Made by a program: the position numbers and the translations under genes. This document shows, piece by piece, positions 56,036 through 62,293 of a stretch of 62,293 nt of DNA (position 1 is its first letter; the number at the start of each line of letters is the position of its first letter). The stretch is from Eubacterium sp. (GTDB lineage: Bacteria > Bacillota > Clostridia > Lachnospirales > Lachnospiraceae), in NCBI GenBank assembly GCA_017420535.1, contig JAFOIV010000048.1, positions 1 to 62,293 of the forward strand, written 5' to 3'. The notes under the pieces were generated by a model. It was not told where the DNA came from and made no database searches. It saw nothing but the letters and a program-made list of their open reading frames with translations.

Positions 56036-56056
56036 TTTTTATGTGAGGGGTATTGG

Positions 56057-56680
56057 ATGAAAGATAGAGAAAGAGATCTGAAAATAAAGAAGATGCTTAT
56101 TAGTTTATGGAGTATCTTTATTGTAATGTTAGCTTTCCTTATTGTTTTTGCAGCATTAAACTGGAAAGATATTGAGAAGGATCTTTTCAAAGATAAGGGT
56201 GTAAATATCACAGAAGATAGATCTGGTGAGATCAATATTCTGATCGCTGCTTATCTTGAAGGATTGTCTAACTCAGATGATAATACACTGATGAGACTAG
56301 TGTTAGATCCTACCCAGTTTAATGATATGACTGTGGTTAAGAGTCGTTCAAAAGTAATTACCCAATATAATAATATCGTATGTTATATAGTTGACGGAAA
56401 AGAAGAGAATACTTACATAGTATTTGCGGTAACTAATATTACAATAAGCGGTGTAGATTCTACACCGCTTGATATACTACCTCCATTTGTAGTTGTAAAA
56501 GATGAAAAAGGTAGATGCTGGATCGATAATCGACCTAGAGATAAAGAAACTGAAGAATATATTGATGAAATATCCGGAGATTCTGGAATTCAGTCAATAT
56601 ATAAAATGGTTAAGGATGATCAGGAAAAATGTGTTAACGAAGATCCGACCTTTAAGAACTTCTATGAGAAACTTTATTAA
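56057..56680 (+). CDS. Hypothetical membrane-anchored protein, 207 residues
   Basis: Basic N-terminus (MKDRERDLKIKKM), then one membrane segment (about residues 14-34, LISLWSIFIVMLAFLIVF). The remaining ~170 residues should face outward. They include a region (IAAYLEGLSNSDDNTLMRLV through ILPPFVVVKDEKGRCWIDNRP) whose helix-then-sheet pattern recalls NTF2-like folds; this is a guess. No family recognised. Its last four bases overlap the stop of the minus-strand regulator. Confidence 0.8.
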   Translation: MKDRERDLKIKKMLISLWSIFIVMLAFLIVFAALNWKDIEKDLFKDKGVNITEDRSGEINILIAAYLEGLSNSDDNTLMRLVLDPTQFNDMTVVKSRSKVITQYNNIVCYIVDGKEENTYIVFAVTNITISGVDSTPLDILPPFVVVKDEKGRCWIDNRPRDKETEEYIDEISGDSGIQSIYKMVKDDQEKCVNEDPTFKNFYEKLY

Positions 56681-56693
56681 AGTTTCTCTTTTT
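56666..56693 (+). terminator. Terminator formed across the overlapping convergent stop codons
   Basis: GAGAAACTTT (56666-56675) pairs with AAAGTTTCTC (56679-56688) around a three-base loop, then TTTTT. The two stop codons overlap in the loop region. Confidence 0.8.
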
Positions 56694-57156
56694 CCTTTTC
56701 TTTATCTGCTTCTGCTTCAAACTGAGTAATATCAATTCCTCTGTTTGGAACAGGAGTTGAGAATACGATCTGTGTTTCGGTCTTTCCAAATCTCTGGAGC
56801 TGACCAATAAAGGTATCTAATTCGATGGTGCTTGGGAAGCAAACCTTTATATGCATTGAGAATTCGCCTGTTACACAATCGCATTCGATTACATTTGGAC
56901 AAGCAGAGATGAATGGATAGAATTCAGGTTTTCTCTTAGGATCAAGTGACATATTGATAAATGCAGTTATATGGTATCCTAATGTAAGTGGATCTACATT
57001 TGCATGATAGCCGCTTATGATGCCGCATTTTTCAAGCCTTTCAATTCTTGCAGAAACTGCAGGTGATGAAAGGAACACCTGAGATGCAAGATATTTTAAT
57101 GGATATCTGGCATTTTCCTGAAGAAGCTGTATTAATTTAATATCAATTTTATCCAC
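56677..57156 (-). CDS. Lrp/AsnC family transcriptional regulator
   Basis: Helix-turn-helix at residues 3-50 (KIDIKLIQLLQENARYPLKYLASQVFLSSPAVSARIERL) and a RAM effector domain (about 65-135). An acidic-basic tail (EADKEKEKEKL) ends it. 159 residues; GTG start with AAGGGG upstream on its own strand. It is divergent from rluF and convergent with the membrane protein. Direct repeats upstream may be its own operator. Confidence 0.92.
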   Translation of the reverse strand: MDKIDIKLIQLLQENARYPLKYLASQVFLSSPAVSARIERLEKCGIISGYHANVDPLTLGYHITAFINMSLDPKRKPEFYPFISACPNVIECDCVTGEFSMHIKVCFPSTIELDTFIGQLQRFGKTETQIVFSTPVPNRGIDITQFEAEADKEKEKEKL

Positions 57157-57209
57157 TGTTTTTCCCCTTTAATTTAGAATTTTAAAGTATAATTTCTTAT
57201 AACAAGTGA

Positions 57210-57238
57210 ATTGTACTCTTTTGGTTAATAATTTTCAA
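57210..57238 (-). promoter_or_regulatory. Predicted sigma-A promoter of the minus-strand lrp gene
   Basis: On the minus strand: TTGAAA (57238-57233), 17-base spacer, TACAAT (57215-57210). One copy of the direct repeat lies in its spacer. Confidence 0.55.
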
Positions 57239-57262
57239 TAAAAATATTATTTTGGTTAATAA
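57219..57262 (+). repeat. Two 13-bp direct repeats spaced 31 bp
   Basis: TTTTGGTTAATAA occurs identically at 57219-57231 and 57250-57262. The 31-bp step is about three helical turns, placing both copies on one face of DNA between divergent lrp and rluF. This is a plausible regulator-binding pair. Confidence 0.65.
57221..57250 (+). promoter_or_regulatory. Possible rluF promoter
   Basis: TTGGTT (57221-57226), 18-base spacer, TATTAT (57245-57250); weak -35. Confidence 0.35.
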
Positions 57263-57281
57263 AGTTAAGGACATGGTGTTT

Positions 57282-58013
57282 ATGGAAGAAAAAACAAGAT
57301 TAAATAAATATATAAGTGAATCAGGAGCTCTTTCAAGAAGAAAGGCGGATGAAGCCATCGCCGAAGGAAGAGTTATGATCAATGGTAATGTGGCTGTTAT
57401 GGGAGATAAGGTAGGGGAAGATGATATAGTTCTTCTTGATGGAAAGCTTCTTAAACCGGCTAAAAAGAAGGTAATCCTTATTTATAACAAGCCTCTTGGA
57501 AAAGTTTGTACTGCTAAAGAAGCAGATAAAGACAGCCTTTTTAGAACCTTTGATTATCCTGTAAAACTTAGTTATGTAGGAAGACTTGATAAGGATTCCC
57601 AGGGACTCTTGCTCCTTACAAATGATGGAGATCTTAGTAATATGATCCAGAAATCCAGATATAATCATGAAAAGGAATATATTGTAAGAGTAGATAAAGA
57701 GATAACAGAAGATTTTATCAAGGGAATGAGAGAAGGCGTTCCAATCCTTGAAACAGTTACTAAGAAATGTAAAGTTGAAAAACAGGGAAGAAATTCCTTC
57801 AGGATAATCCTTACTCAGGGATTAAACAGACAGATCAGAAGAATGTGCGAATACTTTGGATACAGGGTTACTTATCTTAAGAGGATAAGAGAAATAAATA
57901 TCCTTATAGGAGATCTAAAGCCGGGAGAATATAGAGAGATCACTCCTGCAGAAGAAAAAGAGTTGAGGAGGTTAGTCAGTGGACAAGTTACAAAGAATGA
58001 AAGATCTTATTGA
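57282..58013 (+). CDS. rluF: 23S rRNA pseudouridine synthase RluF
   Basis: RsuA/RluB/E/F-type enzyme. N-terminal S4 RNA-binding domain (RLNKYISESGALSRRKADEAI), catalytic Asp in GRLDKDSQGLLLLTNDGD, and the RluF-typical ILETVTKKCKVE and LTQGLNRQIRRMCEYFGY segments. ATG 57282 (AAGG 11 bases upstream) is preferred to the TTG at 57252, which falls in a regulatory repeat. 243 residues. Overlaps ligA by 35 bases. Exact target base is inferred from family similarity. Confidence 0.92.
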   Translation: MEEKTRLNKYISESGALSRRKADEAIAEGRVMINGNVAVMGDKVGEDDIVLLDGKLLKPAKKKVILIYNKPLGKVCTAKEADKDSLFRTFDYPVKLSYVGRLDKDSQGLLLLTNDGDLSNMIQKSRYNHEKEYIVRVDKEITEDFIKGMREGVPILETVTKKCKVEKQGRNSFRIILTQGLNRQIRRMCEYFGYRVTYLKRIREINILIGDLKPGEYREITPAEEKELRRLVSGQVTKNERSY

Positions 58014-59952
58014 TCTTCTTAATAAAGCTTCAAAAGCTTATTATATGGATTCAGAAGAGATAATGTCCAATTTTGAATATGATAAGCTTTATGACGAATT
58101 GGTAGAATTAGAAAAGGAATTAAATACAGTCCTTTCTAACAGTCCTACAATAAGAGTAGGTTATGAGGTTGTTTCAGAACTTCCTAAAGAAAAACATCCA
58201 TCACCAATGCTTTCTTTAGATAAGACTAAGGATGTAGAAACCTTAAGAGACTGGCTTATGGATAAAGAAGGACTCATTTCCTGGAAAATGGATGGCCTTA
58301 CGGTTGTACTTACCTATGAAAACGGAGAACTTGTTAAAGCTGTAACTCGCGGAAATGGAGAAGTGGGTGAAGTTATAACAGCTAATGCTAAGACCTTTAA
58401 AAATATACCTCAGAAGATCAGCTATAAGAATAAGCTTTCTATAAGAGGAGAAGCAGTTATCAAATATTCTGACTTTGAAAAGATAAATGCTGAGATTAAA
58501 GATATTGATGCTAAATATAAGAATCCAAGAAATCTTTGTTCTGGTTCAGTAAGACAGCTCCAGAGTAAGATAACAGCAGAAAGAAATGTTCATTTCTTTG
58601 CCTTTTACTTAGTGGATCCTGAGGACCCGGAATTAATTGATTCATTTGATAATTCTTTAAGTAAAAGATTTGAGTTTTTAGCGGGCCTTGGATTTGAGGT
58701 AGTTGAATATAAGAAGGTTGATAAGGATTCTATAAGGGATGCAGTAAAGTATTTTTCTGAAGTTATAACCAATAATGATTTTCCATCAGACGGCCTTGTT
58801 CTTTCTTATGAAGATGTGGCTTTTGGTAAATCCCTTGGAAGAACTGCAAAATTCCCAAGAAATGCCATAGCTTTTAAATGGCAGGATGAAGAAGCAGTTA
58901 CTACCCTTAGAGAGATTGAGTGGAGTCCTTCTAGAACCGGACTTATCAATCCAGTAGCAATCTTTGATACTGTAAGTCTTGAAGGAACTGATGTAAGTCG
59001 AGCCTCGGTTCATAATATAAGCATTGTTAAAGAACTTGCACTTGGAATCGGAGATCAGATAAAAGTATATAAGGCTAATATGATCATCCCTCAGATTTCA
59101 GAAAATCTTACAAGATCAGGAAATATCGAGATTCCAAAGCATTGTCCATGCTGTGGTTCTGAAACAGAGATTAAAAATGATAATGGTACTGAGACACTTA
59201 ACTGTCCTAATCCATTATGTCCGGCTAAGAATATCAAACTTTTCTCTCATTTTGCTGAAAGAAATGCCATGAATCTGGATGGACTTTCAGAACAGACTAT
59301 GGAAAAATTCATTGATTCAGGTTTTATCCATCGACTTTCTGATCTTTATCATCTTGCAGATCATAAGGATGAGATAATAAATATGGATGGCTTTGGAGAA
59401 AAGTCTTATAACAATATAATAGAGTCAATTGATGCTTCAAGAGAGGCTGATATGGCCGGATTTATCTATGGACTTGGTATCAGTGGAGTAGGTCTTTCAA
59501 ATGCTAAACTTTTAGTTAAGCATTTTGATCATGATATGGAAAAGATCATTGCAGCAAATGCTGAAGATATCAGTGAGATAGAACATATGGGAGATGTGCT
59601 GGGTAATAACATCTCTAGCTATTTTAAGGATCAAGACAATCTTTCGGAAGTAAGAAGACTTCTTTCGGAGATTCATTTTAAGGCTGTGGAAGTGGCAGGA
59701 GAGCAGGACCTTACTGGGCTTACTTTTGTTATCACTGGATCTTTAAATAATTATACTAACCGTGATGAATTAAAAAATGAAATTGAGAACAGAGGAGGCA
59801 AAGTTGCCGGTTCCGTAAGTTCTAAGACTTCATTTCTTATAAATAATGACATTACATCAAATTCAGGAAAGAATAAAAAAGCTAAGAGCCTTAATATTCC
59901 TATTATTACTGAAGATGACTTTATTACGAGGAGGTTTTTAGATGCCAATTAG
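57979..59952 (+). CDS. ligA: NAD-dependent DNA ligase
   Basis: Seals nicks with NAD. Adenylation lysine in WKMDGLTVVL, with RGEAVI and RNLCSGSVRQL; OB fold with WSPSRTGLINPVA; zinc finger CPCCGS...CPNPLCPAK; helix-hairpin-helix repeats; C-terminal BRCT domain (LTGLTFVITGSLNNYTNR). GTG start 57979 with GAGGAGGT upstream, inside the end of rluF. 657 residues. Its last 11 bases overlap metA. Confidence 0.97.
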   Translation: MDKLQRMKDLIDLLNKASKAYYMDSEEIMSNFEYDKLYDELVELEKELNTVLSNSPTIRVGYEVVSELPKEKHPSPMLSLDKTKDVETLRDWLMDKEGLISWKMDGLTVVLTYENGELVKAVTRGNGEVGEVITANAKTFKNIPQKISYKNKLSIRGEAVIKYSDFEKINAEIKDIDAKYKNPRNLCSGSVRQLQSKITAERNVHFFAFYLVDPEDPELIDSFDNSLSKRFEFLAGLGFEVVEYKKVDKDSIRDAVKYFSEVITNNDFPSDGLVLSYEDVAFGKSLGRTAKFPRNAIAFKWQDEEAVTTLREIEWSPSRTGLINPVAIFDTVSLEGTDVSRASVHNISIVKELALGIGDQIKVYKANMIIPQISENLTRSGNIEIPKHCPCCGSETEIKNDNGTETLNCPNPLCPAKNIKLFSHFAERNAMNLDGLSEQTMEKFIDSGFIHRLSDLYHLADHKDEIINMDGFGEKSYNNIIESIDASREADMAGFIYGLGISGVGLSNAKLLVKHFDHDMEKIIAANAEDISEIEHMGDVLGNNISSYFKDQDNLSEVRRLLSEIHFKAVEVAGEQDLTGLTFVITGSLNNYTNRDELKNEIENRGGKVAGSVSSKTSFLINNDITSNSGKNKKAKSLNIPIITEDDFITRRFLDAN

Positions 59953-60865
59953 AATTGATAATGACATTCCTGTAAAGAAGATACTTGAAGATGAGAATAT
60001 ATTTGTAATGGATGAGAACAGGTCTAATTCTCAGGATATAAGACCTCTTGATATTCTTATCCTTAACCTTATGCCACTTAAGGAAGATACAGAACTGGCC
60101 TTGCTTAGAAGCCTTTCCAATACACCGCTGCAGGTAAATGTAACATTTATAAGAACCCTTTCTTATGAATCAAAGCATGCTTCAAAGCAGCATATAGAAA
60201 GATTCTATTCAGATTTTCCAACTGTTAAGCAGAGAAAATGGGACGGTCTTATTATTACAGGTGCGCCAGTGGAAAAACTTGAATTTGAGGAAGTTGATTA
60301 CTGGAACGAACTTACAGAGATTATGGATTGGTCAGAAAAAAATGTTACTTCGACTCTTCATATCTGCTGGGGTGCTCAGGCTGGTCTTTATTACAGATAT
60401 AATGTGCCTAAGTTCGCTCTTCCTGCCAAGCTTTCAGGAATATATCAGATGAAGACATTCCATAAAAAGACTGAACTTGTTCGTGGATTTGATGATTATT
60501 TCCTTGTACCTCAGTCAAGATATACAGGTTCAGACAGAAATGCAATAGAAGAGAATGATCATCTTGAGATTGTTGCAGATTCTGAGGAATGTGGTCCATA
60601 TCTTATCATTGGAGATAATGGAAAGAACATTTTTATCACAGGCCATCCTGAATACGATGTGGATACACTTGATAAGGAATATAAAAGGGATTTAAAGAAG
60701 GGCATTGATCCTGCTCTTCCTTGCAATTATTATCCAAATAATGATGCAACCCGTAAGCCGGTGAAGTCGTGGAGATGTCATGCGAATATGCTTTACACTA
60801 ACTGGCTGAATTACTATGTATATCAGAATACACCTTATGAATGGAATGAGATTTCTGATAAGTAG
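59942..60865 (+). CDS. metA: Homoserine O-acetyltransferase (MetA family)
   Basis: Acylates homoserine in methionine synthesis. Nucleophile Cys142 (LHICWGAQAG), His235 and Glu237 in GHPEYD. Residue 111 is Glu (GAPVE), which in characterised homologues selects acetyl-CoA; Gly there gives succinyl-CoA specificity. 307 residues. ATG overlaps the end of ligA, so translation is coupled. No SAM riboswitch can precede it within that coding region. The TAG stop is the first base triplet of a tandem repeat. Confidence 0.94.
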   Translation: MPIRIDNDIPVKKILEDENIFVMDENRSNSQDIRPLDILILNLMPLKEDTELALLRSLSNTPLQVNVTFIRTLSYESKHASKQHIERFYSDFPTVKQRKWDGLIITGAPVEKLEFEEVDYWNELTEIMDWSEKNVTSTLHICWGAQAGLYYRYNVPKFALPAKLSGIYQMKTFHKKTELVRGFDDYFLVPQSRYTGSDRNAIEENDHLEIVADSEECGPYLIIGDNGKNIFITGHPEYDVDTLDKEYKRDLKKGIDPALPCNYYPNNDATRKPVKSWRCHANMLYTNWLNYYVYQNTPYEWNEISDK

Positions 60866-60924
60866 ACGAACGGATACCAAAAAATAGACAAACGGACGCC
60901 AAAATAGACGAACGGACGCCAAAA
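60863..60924 (+). repeat. Three tandem 20-22 bp repeats after metA
   Basis: Units start at 60863, 60885 and 60905. The second and third differ at one position (TAGACAAACGGACGCCAAAA versus TAGACGAACGGACGCCAAAA); the first is 22 bp and diverged. The first unit includes the metA stop codon, and the last leads into the large inverted repeat. Confidence 0.85.
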
Positions 60925-61010
60925 TATAATAGGTGTTCAATCACCCCCTCCAGCGGGCTAAAACATGCCCTTTGTAGGGGGTGATTTAGCACCTTATTAT
61001 TATATTTTGG
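60919..61010. repeat. Nested inverted repeat (~92 bp), terminator- or MITE-like
   Basis: Outer arms CCAAAATATAATA (60919-60931) and TATTATATTTTGG (60998-61010) are perfect. Inside: GGTG/CACC, then TCACCCCCT (60941-60949) with AGGGGGTGA (60976-60984), then GGGC/GCCC. Small bulges separate the helices. It may terminate metA or be a small repeat element. The rest of the gap to 61119 shows only a weak promoter. Confidence 0.75.
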
Positions 61011-61080
61011 CTGGTTGTGGATATATTTAGAGACGTTTGTTTTGCCCTTTTATTTTGGATGGGTGTGGGACTATTTTAGA

Positions 61081-61108
61081 TTGTAAAGCTTTGGATGGTT
61101 TATAGTAT
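61081..61108 (+). promoter_or_regulatory. Possible promoter of the metallophosphoesterase gene
   Basis: TTGTAA (61081-61086), 16-base spacer, TAGTAT (61103-61108); the start codon follows only 11 bases later, so the leader would be very short or absent. Confidence 0.3.
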
Positions 61109-61119
61109 CAGGGGGATTT

Positions 61120-62229
61120 ATGTTTTGGATTTTTTTATTTGCTGGGATGCTGATATTTTGCATTATTGGAATATTGTATCTTAGTTGGATAATCGGAAAA
61201 TTTAAGTTAATAAGGAGAATATCAAAAGATAAAAGCAAGATCAGGAGATTTATTTCTTTTATATCTGTGATGGCATTATATTGTCTTTTTACTATTTTCA
61301 TCTCAATGATAGATGCTACAGTGATCATTCTTCATCTTATGCTTATTGCTGCCTTATATGGAATTATAATAAGGGTAGCTGAAAAGATAAGTAAAAGAAG
61401 TTTTAAGATCAACTGGAGAGGACATCTTACATTTATTACTACAATAGTATATCTTTCTATTGCTTATTTTCTTTGCAATAATGTATGGAGAACGCAGTAT
61501 GATATAAAGACTGATAAGTTAAAAGAAAATGTTAAGATCGCACTTATTACCGATTCTCATTTAAGTACAACTTTAGATGGGGATGAGTTTGAAAAATATC
61601 TGAATGATATTGCTTGTGAAAAGCCTGATATTATTTTAATATCAGGAGATTTTGTTGATGATAGCACGAAAAAAACTGATATGGTTAAAGCTTGTCAGGC
61701 TTTAGGAAAAATGAATCCCGAACTGGGTATATATTTTGTATATGGAAATCATGATAAAGGCTATTATAACAGTAGGGATTTTACTGTAGAGGAATTGAAG
61801 GAAAATCTTGAAAAGAATAATGTAAGAGTATTGGAAGATGAAACGGTTGAATTAGAAGGGCTTATTATCGTAGGAAGAAAGGATGCTTCTGATGAAAACA
61901 GGAAATCCATAGAGGATCTTCTTAAAAATCTGGATAAAGAAAAATATATAATAGTCCTTGATCATCAGCCGAATGATTTTTCCAACGAAGCAAAAGCCGG
62001 CGCAGATCTGGTTTTATCAGGTCATACTCATGGTGGGCAGCTTTTGCCTATAACTTATTTTGGAGAATTAACCGGGATGAATGATAAAACTTATGGATAT
62101 GAGAGAAGGGACAATACCGATTTTATCGTTTCTTCAGGTATCTCTGACTGGGCTATTCATTTTAAATCCGGAACTAAATCGGAATATGTAATTATAGATT
62201 TGCAAAATACAGGCAAGATTGATCATTAA
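61120..62229 (+). CDS. Membrane-anchored calcineurin-like metallophosphoesterase
   Basis: About four hydrophobic segments in residues 1-125, then a metallophosphoesterase domain with all signature blocks: ALITDSHLS, LISGDFVDD, YGNHDKG, LDHQPNDF and LSGHTHGGQ. It resembles the YkuE/YaeI group, thought to act on lipid or nucleotide phosphates at the membrane; the substrate is unknown. AGGGGGA precedes the ATG. The remaining 64 bases of the window show no feature. Confidence 0.9.
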   Translation: MFWIFLFAGMLIFCIIGILYLSWIIGKFKLIRRISKDKSKIRRFISFISVMALYCLFTIFISMIDATVIILHLMLIAALYGIIIRVAEKISKRSFKINWRGHLTFITTIVYLSIAYFLCNNVWRTQYDIKTDKLKENVKIALITDSHLSTTLDGDEFEKYLNDIACEKPDIILISGDFVDDSTKKTDMVKACQALGKMNPELGIYFVYGNHDKGYYNSRDFTVEELKENLEKNNVRVLEDETVELEGLIIVGRKDASDENRKSIEDLLKNLDKEKYIIVLDHQPNDFSNEAKAGADLVLSGHTHGGQLLPITYFGELTGMNDKTYGYERRDNTDFIVSSGISDWAIHFKSGTKSEYVIIDLQNTGKIDH

Positions 62230-62293
62230 AGGATACTTATTATATTAAAGAAGTAAATATAAGATGTGACATCGTTTATCCAAAGGAATATAA

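Noticed and set aside
59850-59945. SAM or T-box riboswitch in front of metA
   Set aside because: The upstream sequence is ligA coding sequence overlapping the metA start, with no riboswitch core.
60863-60924. CRISPR array
   Set aside because: The units are directly adjacent tandem copies with no spacers, and there are no cas genes.

Overview
The window looks like a chromosomal segment of a low-GC Gram-positive anaerobe of the Clostridia, most likely family Lachnospiraceae. The evidence is the AT-rich sequence with strong AGGAGG-type ribosome binding sites and many TTG/GTG starts, the aromatic cell-wall-binding repeats on secreted hydrolases, the CodY, CIRCE/HrcA-type and LCP systems, and the gene order rimP-nusA-ylxR-ylxQ-infB-rbfA-nrnA-truB-ribF. 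Genus assignment from sequence reading alone would be a guess. I see no phage, transposase, integrase or CRISPR array.

Region 1 (1-13 kb) is cell envelope: the tail of an unidentified gene, a GH25 lysozyme and an N-acetylmuramoyl-L-alanine amidase with the same type of wall-binding repeats, a Wzz-like chain-length protein with a degenerate kinase-like tail, two LytR-CpsA-Psr (LCP) proteins flanking UDP-galactopyranose mutase (glf), and a heterodimeric ABC exporter. Together they suggest synthesis, length control and wall attachment of a galactofuranose-containing glycan, but no glycosyltransferase is present.

Region 2 (13-26 kb) is a closely spaced run: Tex, ArgD, an M18 aminopeptidase, a very large hybrid two-component protein that has lost its H-box histidine, and CoaBC. 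It is followed by PyrE with its own promoter, a 49-residue membrane microprotein, an Lrp/AsnC regulator and a short BirA.

Region 3 (26-42 kb) holds tRNA-Gly, an LtaS-type polymerase with an extra C-terminal domain, GuaB, TypA/BipA, a CBS-type Mn-dependent pyrophosphatase, ArgH on the minus strand, a secreted transglutaminase-like protein, HtpG behind a perfect CIRCE element, a TraX-like protein and TopA.

Region 4 (42-56 kb) is the information-processing core: codY followed by two membrane proteins (a coiled-coil DUF6115-like protein and a minimal MltG-like protein), rpsB-tsf behind a structured leader, a proline-type M24 peptidase, and the rimP-nusA-infB-ribF operon behind a hairpin leader, ending in tRNA-Arg.

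Region 5 (56-62 kb) contains a membrane protein convergent with a second Lrp/AsnC regulator, then rluF-ligA-metA with overlapping reading frames, a repeat-rich intergenic region, and a membrane-anchored metallophosphoesterase.

Most of the window is ordinary housekeeping sequence. The items most worth following are the hybrid sensor with H-box His replaced by Asn while its receiver Asp and HPt His are kept, the arrangement of operator-like elements at htpG, the rpsB leader, the repeat element after metA, the phased direct repeats between lrp and rluF, and the degenerate kinase tail on the Wzz protein.
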